From: Cepaea nemoralis
Lineage: Eukaryota; Mollusca; Gastropoda; Stylommatophora; Helicidae
NCBI GenBank assembly: GCA_014155875.1
Contig: JACEFZ010011379.1
Location: 5,001 to 69,000 of the forward strand
Length of the DNA stretch: 64,000 bases
Direction: 5' to 3'
Shown: positions 10,684 through 21,565 of the stretch, piece by piece
Layout of the letters: each line of letters begins with the position of its first letter
Position numbering within the stretch: the first letter of the stretch is position 1
Translations under genes and position numbers: made by a program
Notes under the pieces: model-generated
Told to the model about the DNA's origin: nothing
Seen by the model: only the letters and a program-made list of their open reading frames with translations
The model's database searches: none

Positions 10684-11236
10684 CTGACTGAGTTGTTGGC
10701 TGAATAGTCGGAAGTCTACCACTTGCCGGGTGGAAACTTGCTATGGTTTCCTACACTACATTTGCATCGGATACATATATTGACGTCTAAGACCATCATC
10801 AGTAGAAGTAATATAATGTCTCGAATTCTGCTGAAGACAACTAAACTGAGTTGTTGACCGAATAGTCGGAAGTTTACCAGTTATAGGGTGTAAACTTTTG
10901 ACCGTTTTCTACACTACATTTGCATCGGATACATATATTGACGTCTAAGATCATCATCGCCGAGAGGTTACACCACTTTCTCCGTAATCCCGTTTATCAC
11001 GCAGTCTCGTAGCGGGCGAGAACTGGGAGCGGTTCGTCCCCCGCTGGTGACTTGCGGGATAACTGATCCGGCCGCTCAGAAAGCTGTGGCAAACTACTGA
11101 GCGTAATATTGCCAAGAAATCAACAGACAGCTGAAAGATGCTGCTGTTGACAGCGATGTCCTGTAAAAGGATATGCGAATTTAAAAAAAAAAAGATCATC
11201 ATCAGTAGAAGTAATATAATGTTTAGTATTCTGTGG
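10684..11236 (+). repeat. Tandem duplication; second unit carries a SINE insertion
   Basis: Unit 1 (10684-10845) and unit 2 share GAATAGTCGGAAGT, CTACACTACATTTGCATCGG, ATACATATATTGACGTCTAA and CAGTAGAAGTAATATAATGT. Unit 2 is split by a SINE-A between its ATCATCATC and its AGTAGAAG. Unit 1 therefore preserves the empty insertion site. Confidence 0.85.
10961..11193 (+). mobile_element. SINE-A copy inside a tandem duplicate
   Basis: The sequence GCCGAGAGGTTACACCACTT ... CGGTTCGTCCCC ... GCCGCTCAGAAAGC ... TGTTGACAGCGATGTCCTGT ... poly-A is typical SINE-A. AGATCATCATC at 10949-10960 is repeated at about 11192-11203 after the A run, giving a duplication of about 11-14 bp whose exact length is blurred by the A tail. 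Confidence 0.85.
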
Positions 11237-11449
11237 AGATAATGTAGCAGACAGTGCTAGGAGATGTTTAGCTTTATTTAGTACGTAACATTGTTGTAAG
11301 CCGTGGGTTCGATGTCAGGTCTCGACGTTCGCTACGAGAGGAGAAAAGTTGCAACCCTGTTTTCCGTGCACCCTGGCCTACCACATGCAAAGGTCTTAAC
11401 ACTTCACAAACACATTACAGGTTCCTGCATAAACGTGGCATCCGGAGAA

Positions 11450-11990
11450 TCTTTTTTTTTTTTTTTTGAAGTTTAGAACAAGAATGCCCATCTTTGCAAG
11501 ATGGAAATGATATACAATAAAAAGCTGTCAAATGCAGTGAGAAAAAGAATGCTAAAACGCTGTATAGGACATATACAGTTGTGTGCCTGGGAAACATAGA
11601 CACGTTGAGGAGACAAGTTGAGAAACTTGTAATGGCAGTGGAAATTAGATTTTCATATGGTGAATTAGCAGTGGGTGGGGGGAAAATGGAGGAGGGGGAG
11701 ACGAATACGACAATCCTTCAAGAAACAAATAATTAGAGAAAACTACACACAGAGGGTCGATATTTTTGGGCATGTTATGAGGAGAAATAAACTTTTAAAC
11801 ATAGTGACACCTGGCAAACTTGTTGGGACAAGAGCAAGAGAAAGACAGTGAGATAAAATGCATCGACAACTTGGCCACGTGACATAACTGAGACAAGAGA
11901 ACAGACTTAATCCATGACTCCGGTGATCGGGTGAGATGCTGTGTCATGACAGCCCACGCGTGTCATCATTGTCGGATAAATAGTTGATGG
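11450..11990 (+). pseudogene. RTE-like LINE remnant
   Basis: The text follows the RTE copies at 32455 and 34965: GAACAAGAATGCCCATCTTT, CAAGATGGAAA, then GAGAAAAAGAATGCTAAAAC. Later come the TTTGGGCATGTTATGAGGAG (FGHVMRR) block, a GACACCTGGCAAACTTG (TGK) block and the GACTCCGGTGATCGGGTGAG end. Several stops and frame changes are present, and no YADD core is retained. A T run at 11453-11467 lies at its left edge. Nothing is recognised in 11240-11449. Confidence 0.65.
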
Positions 11991-13289
11991 CTCAACCCCA
12001 AAGAGATCAAGGATCCAGAGTTCCTCTATCTCAATGTGATCCTGCCCGTTAAAATTAATTTAGCTGTTACTGGCTCAATGATTTGAGACCATTTAATAGA
12101 GTTTTGGAGAACCAAGGAATACCTCAAGGAAAAAATGAATTTTTTATTGAGTATCCCAAATGTCCTTATGGATGGTTCCTTGCCTCTCCTCTACCAACTA
12201 AATAATTAATCTAGGGTAATTGCTTACAACAATTTTAGTATGACAAGAGAACTCTAAAAAAAAAGACAATAACCTGTAATTTTTATCATTTATTATAACT
12301 AAATGGAACTATTGATTATACATGTAATAACATACAACACCATTACAGTTCAATTACAAATATTCTGGTTATATTAGTCTCTTAACTAAGTATCTATCTC
12401 ATGACTGTGCCACTGTATCATACATTGTCCTCAGTGTTACAACCCGTTTAACTTATGATTATTGGGCCTCTTCTGCTGGCCTAATTCTAATCTGTGGAAA
12501 GAACTGGGTACACCCTGGTTGATTTACCATCCAGTTATGGGATCTCGGTAACAGTCATTGTAGAATATTGAGTGTTCTTATTGTTTTCCCCCGGTGATTT
12601 TTAAATTTGGCTCACTGGTGTTCACCTATACCTGGCTACAAAGATATGTGATACCTGTCCTGGAAAGGTGGTGAAAATTGGCAGGAAAGTTGCTGTGGAA
12701 TAGTATTTGGCTTCACTATCTCAGCTGCCTCACTCAGTTAAGTGGCTACTGCATTCAGTCAAGCTGCTACAACTACTTTCACAAAGTGCTGCATTCACAA
12801 AGTCAGGTCTGGATAATGACCACTACCTCATCCAAACAGGACGACTTCCAACACTTCAGCGACAGGTTTCAGATTTTTCCAATGCGATGTCGTGGGCTGA
12901 TGTTTGTCTTCATCTATCTAACTTATACTAAATTATCTTTGCTAAGTTGATTTTGAAGAGACTATCACTCCCTTCGCTCATTGAATCTCTCCTGTCTCGT
13001 GTGTGTGTGGGTTGGTGAAAAACAGGCTGTATTCCGGTTGTTCACTGCTATTTATACGGTGTCTTTCCTGGTTAATGTTTTTCATTCCCAACGGGTATAT
13101 TAAATCTTGGATCGTACAATTGTAGAACAACAATTTGGTTGCGGTGAACGCCGATTTTTGTCGTCCTGGAAATATTTAATCGTGATGTTACGTTTGTGAA
13201 AATCTAATATATCACAATCATGCAACTAGCAAATAGAAAGTCCGTACGTGGCGACTAAAGAGGGATGGTTTGAGATTGGCTGGCTAACA
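11991..13289. other. No recognisable feature
   Basis: Moderately AT-rich sequence. Short open frames at 12678-12950 in two overlapping registers lack any family signature or bias and are treated as chance. I see no repeats longer than a few units. Confidence 0.6.
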
Positions 13290-14092
13290 TACGGTTCAAA
13301 AAACAAACAAAAAGAAACGTAACATTTTCGGTGTTACTTTTATAAAAGATATTCACTGATTGGACATCAGTCAACCTATCGACTGTGTCCTTCTGGTCGT
13401 TAACTTCTCGTGGTTACCAGAACTGAACTCACCTCATGATTCGTGAGGTCATGAATGAGGTCATGGTCAAAACAGATTTGTGACAATAACTCGTGACAGG
13501 TTCAAGATAAATCCTTGAAACTTACTGAACACAAAACTCTCTGACTATATTATTTAATGCCTATGAAAGATTGCGGCCCCTCGAATAAATTCAGTTGAAA
13601 ATAAAATTACATGCTCAATTATGGCTCATCTCACTACAGAACAACGACTCATCATCATTGGACGTTTACAGGCTGGACAGTCACAAAGTGTAGTAGTCAG
13701 AGAATTTAATGTGGTCAGAAACACCATTAGTCGCCTTTGGAGACGATTTCAAGAAACTGGTTCAGTGGCAGACCGGCCGCGCAGTGGAAGACCCAGAATC
13801 ACAACTGCTGCCGAAGACCGCTTCATACGGCTGCGTCACCTTAGGAATCGATTTGTATCTGCGTCCTCAACAGTCCAGTCAATGCCAGGAGTTCGTTGAA
13901 TTTAAGATCAAGCGGTCAGGAACCGGCTGCACGACGTTGATCTTTGGGCTAGAAGACCCTACAGAAGTCCTGTTTTTACGGATCGGCATCGCCAAAACCG
14001 AATGCAGTGGGCGAATCAGCATCGCCAATGAAATGTTGGTACAAGTTTGCAATTAAAACTGGAATAATGTTGCGTTTCTTTTTTTAACAGTA
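13290..14092 (+). mobile_element. Tc1-like transposon, internally deleted, both TIRs present
   Basis: A TA at 13290-13291 is followed by CGGTTCAAAAAACAAACAAA then AAGAAACGTAACATT. The right end, read in reverse from the TA at 14091-14092, is CTGTTAAAAAAAGAAACGC then AACATT. The TIRs match over the AAAAAGAAACG-AACATT core and are flanked by TA, the known Tc1/mariner target. The interior carries the transposase N-terminus and a short downstream piece but no catalytic domain, so it depended on a full-length relative to move. Confidence 0.85.
13621..14040 (+). pseudogene. Tc1-family transposase N-terminal remnant
   Basis: Codons from ATG 13621 give the first paired-like helix-turn-helix domain (about residues 1-50, with VVREFNVVRNTISRLWRRF as recognition region). 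The linker motif RPRSGRPR follows at about residues 53-60, then the start of the second HTH. The frame closes at 13897-13899. After a deletion and frame change, a later frame shows RPYRSPVFTDRHRQNRMQWA, the segment that in Tc1 relatives just precedes the first catalytic Asp. The DDE/D catalytic domain (about 200 residues) is missing completely. Family members are about 340 residues. Confident as a Tc1-like fragment; the subfamily is not resolved. Confidence 0.88.
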
Positions 14093-14099
14093 TAATTAG

Positions 14100-14335
14100 A
14101 TTAAGTTAACTGCATATCATTTTAAGGACATCGCAGTCAACCCCAGTATTTTTGGATGTTCGTGATTTCTTGGCAAGTCTACCTTCTGCAGTTTGGCATC
14201 GCTTTGTGAACGACCTGCACTCATACCTTTATAAGGGAAACCAACGCAAGGTGTTCTGCTACGATATCGCCCGCAGCTGTGTTTCGAACGTCGTATGCGG
14301 GATTACGCATTACATGACTATTGTGGGGAATAGTC
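14100..14335 (-). mobile_element. SINE-A/D copy, antisense
   Basis: Plus-strand landmarks in reverse order are ATATCATTTTAAGGACATCG, CAGTCAACCCCAGTATTTTT, TTTCTTGGCAAGTCTACCTT, GTTTGGCATCGCTTTGTGAA and GCAGCTGTGTTTCGAACGTC, ending in GGGATTACG. These are the complement of the SINE-A/D body and head. Confidence 0.7.
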
Positions 14336-14456
14336 GGCGTCTGTAACTTAGAGGTAGCTACCGCAGTTTCACAATCCTGACATTCCAGGTTCAAAGTTAA
14401 TCGCTTTGATTTCCGTATTGGTATGAGCGTCGGCTATTTAGAAAGCAAGAGCAAAC

Positions 14457-14690
14457 CAAGATAAAATTATGTACTTTGCAGGACGTTACGATCAATTCAC
14501 GGATTGATTTTATAGGCAATTATACGTTCAGTAGTTTGCCATTGATTTCTGAACGAGACGTCAACGTTTAAGTCCAATTTAATACCGGTGGAGGGGGTTG
14601 AACCGCATGCCTTGACATCAACGCACCGGAATATTAAGAGCGTGCAAGCGAGCGCTTTTTTCCTTGTGATCAGGACGACGTCTCGACGAC
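14457..14690 (-). mobile_element. SINE nested antisense in SINE-D
   Basis: Reading the minus strand, a GGTTCAACCCCC B box at about 14600 leads into GTTCAGAAATCAATGGC, AAACTACTGAACG and CGTAACGTCCTGCAAAGTAC. The insertion point in the host is after GCAAAC, the same position as in the nests at 57692 and 61297. Confidence 0.6.
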
Positions 14691-14759
14691 AGACCACTGA
14701 CATTAATATTGTCTAGAAAGTCACAGACTACTGACCGTAATATTATCTAGAAAGTCACA

Positions 14760-15092
14760 GACTCATTCATTCATTCATTCATTCATTCAGTAGCATGTCC
14801 TTTGCAGAACCTCGCTCCCATAACAACCTTTCGGAAAACCTCTCGATCATAAGCAAGATGTCCCGCGTCCTAAACACCCATCTGGAGATCATGCGGCACA
14901 TCCTGCACCCATCTTATCTTTGGCCTTCCTCTTCCTCTCTTCCCAGGCATAAACCCCTCCAATATTGTTCTCTCAGAACTTTCGTGACGTTTCAAGTGAC
15001 CAAAATATTTCAATTTTCTTTGTTTTATCATCTTTAATAGCCAACCTTCTTCAAAATTCAGCTCTTGAAGTATAGATGCATTTGTTTAGACT
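14760..15092 (-). pseudogene. RTE-like LINE C-terminus with (ATGA)n tail
   Basis: The minus frame reads LQELNFEEGWLLKMIKQRKL, KYFGHLKRHESSERTILEG, GKRGRGRPKIRWVQDV and AYDREVFRKVV, the standard order of an RTE-like C-terminus, then a stop and (GAATGA)n-type repeats (ATTC on plus, 14762-14788). One internal TAG is seen. The element is 5'-truncated to about 330 bp. A 5-base AGACT flanks both sides, a possible short target duplication. Confidence 0.75.
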
Positions 15093-15297
15093 ACTGACCG
15101 TAATATTGTCTAGAAAGTCAAAAGACTACTGACCGTAATATTGTCTAGAAAGTCGTAAACAGCAAATACATGCTGAAGTTGATTGCGACGTCCTGTGAGG
15201 GACAAGCAACTAACTAACGATATGGGGGACATGTTCTGCACAGGACAAGCCGGTCAGTGATGATGAGTTGAACTGTAGACTACATCGTCATTAGATA

Positions 15298-15575
15298 TGG
15301 GTGGTTAGCGTGGCCGAAGGGATAAGAGAGCTCGTTCTTAAACATCCAGTGCGCTGATGCCAAAGTAACGGGTTCAATCCACTACACTGATCAGTTGGAC
15401 TAAAATGTTGGCTTCTCGTCTTTGACTTGGAGGCGTAAATTACAAGTACCTCTGAAATTAGTGTGGGTTCGCCTGATGGCGAGGAACACTGGTAACAGGA
15501 ACAGCCAATCAACACGCAAATATCAGTTTAGAACACTAAAAGTAGTAGCTCGTGTATGGACTACACTTGAGTTAC
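15298..15575 (+). mobile_element. SINE-B (tRNA-Leu-like head)
   Basis: The head has GCGTGGCCGAAGGGATAAG (A box) and AACGGGTTCAATCC (B box), spaced as in a class II tRNA, with CTCGTTCTTAAACATCC between. The body is TTGGACTAAAATGTTGG, TTGACTTGGAGGCGTAAATT, ACAAGTACCTCTGAAAT and GGCGAGGAACACTGGTAA, ending GGACTACACTTGAGTT. Other copies are at 18828 and 58873. Confidence 0.8.
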
Positions 15576-16330
15576 AAGCTAGTGAACGTTAAAGAAACTA
15601 ATCAGATATCGACAGAACAGTAAAGGGTATTATTACGACGCGACCAAAAAACACATCCAGCATAAGAATTATCGCGTGGCTATAGCTATACCATTTGTTT
15701 TCGTGCATCTTGCTTTCACAACCGCCCCGCTGTTGTTTTTATTTTATCCCGGACATATATCTACGTCGTGTTAAACAGTATGTTTTCCTTTAGACATCAA
15801 CGATATATACAATCTTCCCAAAATAACAACCTCCGAAACATTTGAATGCATACACATCGTGTTAAAGAAAACCAAAATAAGCAAGATGGAAATGACAAAA
15901 CCGCACTCAACAGGAGAAAGACTCCAAATTAAAGCCACGAAGACAGAAATTATCTCACAAAATGCCCCTGCATTTATAGAGATGTAGAAGCTCTGGAACA
16001 TTCTGGTCTAGAATGAGATTTACTTGTCTTTGAGTTTCATCGGTTGAGTTACGGTGTTACAAACATGCCAGAAGCGACGGAGAGATACAAGGGCTGCAGA
16101 GGAAACTAAGTACAAGATTTCACAAGGGAACATGGCTCTATTTCCTGTTACTCTGTTCTCTGTATGACAACGTATTGAATGCACTCGGAGCTCGATTTCC
16201 TTTCTGAATTATTTAAACGACTTTCATATTGGAAAGCATCTTCGGATCTGATTTTGCATGGGAGAAAGGTTATGTGACCTGATCATCACCAAGCAGCTCT
16301 GAATTTTGGAAGTAAAAAAAAAGACAGTGC
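15576..16330. other. No recognisable feature
   Basis: No repeat, motif or credible reading frame was recognised on either strand. Confidence 0.5.
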
Positions 16331-16332
16331 CA

Positions 16333-16386
16333 TATCCTCTTGCAGGCTGTCGCCATCAACGCCAGTATTTATAGGCTGTTTCTGAT
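16333..16386 (-). mobile_element. SINE-A/D 3' fragment
   Basis: ATATCCTCTTGCAGGCTGTC, GCCATCAACGCCAGTATTTA and the following bases are the complement of the SINE-A/D 3' end (CTGTTGACAGCGACGTCCTG type). A SINE-C begins directly after it. Confidence 0.55.
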
Positions 16387-16387
16387 G

Positions 16388-16615
16388 ACTGGAAGAGGTG
16401 TTGGCCAAGTGGCAAGACACTCGCCTGCAGACCAGGTTCGATCCCCACCTGGGCGGATTCGGAATTTATTTTAAAACTGACCTGGGTTTCAAGGTGGACC
16501 CAGGCTAAATTGGCAACCAAGAATGTCTTCAGAAGTAAAGGTTGCCGGCGAGGTACTGACCATCTCGCCGACCGAGTCTATACAAATATATATCTAGCGT
16601 CGAATGTCCCATACG
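16388..16615 (+). mobile_element. SINE-C copy
   Basis: The class I tRNA-like head has TTGGCCAAGTGGCAAGACAC (A box) and CCAGGTTCGATCCCC (B box). The body is TTTTAAAACTGACCTGGGTT, AGGTGGACCCAGGCTAA and TCAGAAGTAAAGGTTGCCGG. Related copies are at 41775, 56799 and in reverse at 20925, 31095 and 58060. Confidence 0.75.
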
Positions 16616-17640
16616 AATTATATGGCGGGTAAAAATTGGTGCTTTGCTTACTGCTTATATTGTTTCAACTACTAGAGCCTAAATAAATGGAGCTTGGTAA
16701 ATTTGTGACAAATGTGAGTCACTTCATCATTATTCGGTGGTTACCGATTGACGTGGGGGATTCGTGCTTCTCCACATCTTGCGATGTCAAATGATGTGTA
16801 TTATTTCATGATTTGACACCCGTCCGTGCCATAACACGAGACTGTCAATTTTGTTTTTACTTGTCTTCCTTATCTCTCTTCCCACAAATATTTCAATTTT
16901 CACAATATGTTTTCGGTTTTAGTTTCTCATAGTGTGGTAACAAATCGATGATTACATATTTCTGATTTTTGTGATGAGGTGTTTTTGTCTTTTATTTTTT
17001 TTTTTTTTTTTCAAAACGTTACTCATTTTGGTTTTCCGATGATTTATCAGCATTCTCTCATAAAACGGCATCTCTAAAACTTGTTTGGAGATTTTGTTGT
17101 TGTTGTTTGTATACAAAGTATCCAGGATTTACAGCCAAATGTGAGAACTGGTTATTTGTTACATGCAAGACTATTAGTATACTAACAGGTAAAGACATGT
17201 TGAAATGTCTACAACAACCTAGCTCATTTTTACTTACCGCGTCTGCGGTGTGAGGATTACTGTAATGTTGATGTTGCATCACGAACTGAATTATATAAAC
17301 CTTAAACATGCATGTGTTTGAAACAAGGAAAACGAAATACACAGTTTTCCTATTTTGATATTGATTTCTAATTTGCAGTGGTCAAAACATCATTGAGACA
17401 AACGTACATTGAATCCTCACTGACTGTCTAGACGAGAATTAGATAGCTCTATTGATGCATGAATACACCAGTGATGGACGATGACCAGTGTACTCCAACT
17501 CAATACTAGTCAAACATCAACATACCCCATACAACTGGCCGGCTTGGCTATTAACTACAAACAAGTTCGAATTTTAAAACTGGTCCGGACACGAGATTTA
17601 TGGCTCATGTAAATAATACTAGACATGGGTGCTGTCCATG
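16616..17640. other. No recognisable feature; poly-T run
   Basis: AT-rich. A T run lies at about 16997-17012. One open minus-strand frame (17058-17342) has no family signature and is not called. Confidence 0.5.
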
Positions 17641-18365
17641 CTTCATCTACAACAGTGCTTCCCAACCATTTTTTTTTTAAATGCAACCCACTTATGCTTC
17701 CCAGTCTTCTGTATTTTCAAATGTAGCAAACTTTTGCGTCCCAGTCTTTTCTTTTAAATTTCAAATACAACTTACGTTTGCTTCCCAACCTATTTTGTTT
17801 AAAGCAAACACTTTTACATTTAGAGTAGTACGGGGCTGTCTGTTTTAGTAGTATGTTATTAAGTGACCCGCTATTAAAATAGTCAAATAATAAGAGTACG
17901 TCTTGTAGAATAGTTAAATAAACATGTGACTCTTTTGTAAAACAGTCAAATATTTCTCCACATGTAAAATAGTAAAATAACTTGTGACTCCGTTGAATAT
18001 GGTGAAAAAACATACGGCGCTCTTGTAAAATAGTTAATTAACAAGTTACCGCCATGTAATATGGTCAAATAACATGGGACCCTTTTGGAACATAGTTTAA
18101 ATAGTTACAAAATAGTTAAAAATAGTTGAAATAGTGACCGTCTCGTAAAATATTCAAATAACATATGACCTTTTTGTAAAATAGTCAACAAGTGACCCCC
18201 TTGTGAAATAGACAATTTATAAGTGAAACAATTGTAAAATTATCAAATAGTATGTGATCCCTTTGAAAAATAGTCAAATAACAAGTGACAGCCTTGTGAC
18301 ATAGTAAATTAACAATTGAATACCTTTTAAAATAATTAGTTAACAAGTGACTAAATAGCCAACGA
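17640..18365. repeat. 31-40 bp AT-rich minisatellite
   Basis: The unit is near GTGACCCCCTTGTAAAATAG then TCAAATAACAA. Late units at about 18254-18345 are 31 bp long; earlier ones vary to about 40 bp and decay toward 17640. There are roughly 16 or more units. Minus-strand open frames with repeated FDYF/LLCHKAVTCYL-like words are translations of the repeat. Nothing is recognised in 18366-18827. Confidence 0.88.
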
Positions 18366-18827
18366 CTGAAAAGATCAGTGTAAAAGAAGCAATGGCAGAC
18401 CGAAAGAAATGATACTGGATGGATTGAGACGGTGGCATAGAGAAACATCATCAGCAAAGTTATTCCACACACACAGGACCATGCTTTGTGAAGACACAAA
18501 AACGTTTACGTCAGTTGGCGGAACCATGGTGATGAAGACTGCATGTTGCAGAAGACAACATGCTGTTCCTTAAATGAACCGAATATAACCGTTATTATGA
18601 CATGGCTCATGTTACGCATTGCAAGCTTCATATAAGAGTAGTTCTATTGTTAGATTAGATCCATCATTCTGTTGCATATATCTTTTACAGTTCCGAGGCG
18701 ATAATAAATAGTGTTAGTATCATCCAGTGTGTTAACTGAAGACTACACTCTTCCCGACGGTCTCAGCGCAAAGTTTCGCACCCACGCCCCTTTTGTGACG
18801 CCTCTACTGTAACATCACTTTTAAGTG

Positions 18828-19080
18828 GAAGTCAGCATGGCAGAGTGGATAAGAACGCTCGTTCTTAAACATCCGGTGTGCTGATGCTGAGGTAGCAGGT
18901 TCAACCTCCTCACTGCTTCACTGGTCAGTTGAAACTGGAATTCTCGTCCTTAACTTGAAAGCGTAAATTGCAAGTACCTCTGACAATGGAGTGGATATGC
19001 TTGATGTCTTTGGACACTTGTAATAGGAAAAGCTAATCCACACGCAAACATTAGTCCAGTGTACTAGGAGTCAATCAATC
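18828..19080 (+). mobile_element. SINE-B copy with (TCAA)n end
   Basis: The head GTCAGCATGGCAGAGTGGAT then AAGAACGCTCG, and the B box AGCAGGTTCAACCTCC, are the most tRNA-Leu-like of the three SINE-B copies. The body matches the 15298 copy. It ends GGAGTCAATCAATCAGG. Confidence 0.82.
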
Positions 19081-19089
19081 AGGGGTCGT

Positions 19090-19335
19090 CTCCACAATGA
19101 AGGTTACTGCAATGGATCTCTAACACTGTCTGTCTTTCGTCCTGACTGTATATTATGTCAGACTGTTGTTCGTTCATCTCTTGATGTTATCTTCCTACGT
19201 GTATCGTTGTCTCCCTCTTACTCGCTTGCCTTCATCCTTACCCTCCCGTATGGTTTTTACAAGGATGTTTTTTTTTTTTAAATTAACGTGGCCAAAATAT
19301 TTCACTTGCCTCTTTTATAATTTTTTGATTAACTC
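19090..19335 (-). pseudogene. LINE C-terminal remnant
   Basis: The minus reading gives KRQVKYFGHVN, an oligo-A frameshift at 19268-19280, then EGKDEGKRVRGRQRYT and EDNIKR. This is the FGHV ... GKR.RGRQR ... DNI order of non-LTR C-termini. Nothing is recognised in 19336-19824; the two overlapping opposite-strand frames near 19427-19639 are discussed under rejected items. Confidence 0.5.
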
Positions 19336-19824
19336 TCTTAGTAGCATGTTTATCTACTACACTTAAGTTCAAAGCAATTGAACGCATAACATAAATTACT
19401 TTTTAGTGCGTTATTAACATTATTTTTCAGCAGTTGTCATTAACTTCAAAAATATTGTTGAGGATAACAAGGAAAGTGATATTTTGTGATAAGCGTTTAA
19501 TGTCTGCCAAGCAGAAATTCACATTTGTAATGCCCTCATCGGCTTTATTGTTAAGCTTGTCAGCGAAACGCAATTTTGTGCACAAAGATAAAACTGATTT
19601 TTGGCAGCCTTTATTAAAATAAGATTTATATTGCTTCATTTACATATGTATTCTCAATAAAATGTATACCGTTGATGTGTATTCTCTAAGAATCTTGAAT
19701 GTTCTTAATTGTAGCATTTTAAAATTTACCTTTCAACAAAAATTCAAGCAGAAATCGTGTTTTTCTAAAGTGCAATTTGATAACTGAAGACAAAGAAGCA
19801 CCGATCCTCGATGAAATTACAATT

Positions 19825-20490
19825 TATGTATCCATCATGTGCCATACCGGTAAGCGTAGGGCTGTCACTGATTCGACATTTCACTCGATCACCAGAGTTG
19901 TAGATCAGATCAGTGTTCTTGTCTCGACCATGCCACGTGGTCAATTCCATCCAGGTATTTACTTCTCTGACTTCCCCTTGTTCTCTTCCCCTCAATCTTG
20001 CCAGTTGTCACCAAGTTCTCTAATTTATTTCTTCTCATAACATGTCCAAAAAATGTTGACTGTCTACGTCTAATTTTCTAATCAGTTTACGATTTTCATT
20101 TATTTCTTGTAGGACTTGGTCGTTGGTTTTTCTGTCTGTCCATGGTATTCTTTGCATTCTCTTCAGAAACTACATTTCGACAGCCATAAGATGTTTTTCA
20201 GCTTGACTGCTCTTTGTCCATACGTCACATCCATACAAAAGTACAAGCTCTATGTAGCATCTCAACACTCTTTTTCTCGTAGCAAATGACATCATTTTAT
20301 TGGTCAGTATGTTTTTCAGCTTGCAAAAGGCCACCTTCGCCATGGCGATTCTTGTTCTAATCTCTACAAGGCATCGCCCATCAGATGCAATCACTGTTCC
20401 AAGATAATTGCACCGATTCATTTGTTGAAGAATATTCCCATTTATTTGTATATTACATTGTTGTATTTAATTCTTCCTAGTGATGTCAAT
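19825..20490 (-). pseudogene. RTE-like LINE 3' portion
   Basis: The minus frame at 20421-20170 reads MNRCNYLGTVIASDGRCLVE, RTRIAMAKVAFCKLKNIL, RKRVLRCYIELVLLYGCDVW, the thumb region after the RT palm of RTE/endonuclease-RT elements. Downstream (toward 19825) come FGHVMRR-, TGKIEG- and DSGDR-coding blocks shared with the 47925 and 34965 copies. Frameshifts and stops separate the blocks. The palm with YADD is not included. Confidence 0.8.
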
Positions 20491-20512
20491 GATAGTCATA
20501 CCAGAACACTGG

Positions 20513-20766
20513 TATCATGAAGGCTAATAGACTACAATGGCTGGGGCATATAGAAAGAATGGAAGAGAGTAGGGAAACAAAACTCGCTTACACTCAGGAA
20601 ATAAATGACCGTAGACCCCGAGGTAGACCAAGAAGACGGTGGAGAGATAATATACAGACAGACCTACAAGCACTTGGAATCAACGACTGCAAGAGAAGGT
20701 CAACCAGAGAGACGAATGGAGACGGATTGTATTTGCAGCAAAGAACCTCAATGGCTCGGAACGCTG

Positions 20767-20797
<31 letters not shown>

Positions 20798-20800
20798 GAT
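20513..20800 (+). pseudogene. LINE C-terminus with (GAA)n tail
   Basis: The plus frame reads RLQWLGHIERMEESRETKL, RPRGRPRRRWRDNIQTDLQA, LGINDCKRR, and after a frame change IVFAAKNLNG. This is the LxWxGHxxRM ... GRPRxRWxDxI ... AKxLNG signature of another non-LTR family. It ends in (GAA)n at 20764-20797, a simple-repeat 3' tail. The remnant is dead by frameshift and lacks the RT core. Confidence 0.78.
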
Positions 20801-20924
20801 GGCCATAATTTTTGTCTTCTTACAATTTAATTCTAAACAACAGAACAAACAAGTAAAAGTCTCTTTTACTTGCCTTAAGCTGCACTGGACATATCTTGCT
20901 AGATACATATTTTTATTGACCAAT

Positions 20925-21115
20925 CAGCACTAGTTGGTGATGTTGTCGGTATCACGCGGGTCGCCTTTATTTCACAGACATTTCTTGGTACCCATTTCTA
21001 GCTGGGTATATCTGGGAGTTCCTGCGTCATTTTTAAACATTTGAATCTACCCCAGTGGGAATCCACCTCTTGGCCTCCCTGACGACAGGATAGTCCCGTA
21101 GCTGTCGGAAAAGGG
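20925..21115 (-). mobile_element. SINE-C fragment
   Basis: The complement has a GTGGATTCCCAC B-box-like word, TTTAAAAATGACGCAGG and a GATACCGACAACATCACCAA block as in SINE-C. It aligns better to the copy at 31095-31345 than to 16388. Nothing is recognised in 21116-21378. Confidence 0.5.
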
Positions 21116-21378
21116 CTGAAATGCAAAATGAAGTCTCCGTGAATGCACAAAGTCAGTCATTCTAACTCCGCGCGCTGCAAACAGCAGACCAGCTAGGAGT
21201 TATATGAACAGAACATGGTATCTCCACCTGACACCCAGAATGTGTTTTTGGGGAGTTCACACCTTGATGATCATCTGTGCCACTTTATCAACCCATCGGC
21301 AACTCCTGCTTCTTCAGTCGGTTTCTAAAACCCTCGATCTTCACATTTGTCAAAACCTTCACCGGACCTTCTCGTATC

Positions 21379-21565
21379 ATGTGACAAATATTGATTTCTG
21401 TCTTGTGACTAAATACTGACTGGGTCTTGTGACTAAATGCTGACTGATGACTTGTGACCAAATATTGACTGATGTCTTGTGATCAAATATTGACTGATGT
21501 CTTGTGATCAAATATTGTCTGATGTCTTGTGACCAACTATTGACTCATGTAATGTGACCAAATTG
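21379..21565. repeat. 25-bp minisatellite, first locus
   Basis: The unit is CTTGTGACCAAATATTGACT GATGT, about 7 copies with point differences. The same unit occurs at 22898-23002, 1.3 kb to the right. Confidence 0.9.

Larger units (their letters stand above)
14340..15215 (+). mobile_element. SINE-D host copy carrying two nested insertions
   Basis: The head (TAACTTAGAGGTAGCTACCG ... CCAGGTTCAAAGTTAATCG) and body (TATTTAGAAAGCAAGAGCAA AC) run to 14456. The 3' part resumes at about 14691 and again at 15093, ending GTTGATTGCGACGTCCTGTG. The 3' part holds 33-bp repeats of AGACTACTGACCGTAATATT GTCTAGAAAGTCA. The interruptions are an antisense SINE (14457-14690) and an antisense RTE tail (about 14760-15092). 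Confidence 0.6.

Noticed and set aside
12678..12950. Two overlapping 74-90 codon frames
   Set aside because: They overlap in different registers with no motif; expected by chance in this composition.
19427..19639. Overlapping open frames on opposite strands, one with KDKTDFWQPLLK
   Set aside because: Suggestive of transposase-derived sequence but too short and without catalytic or zinc-finger motifs; the opposite strand is equally open.
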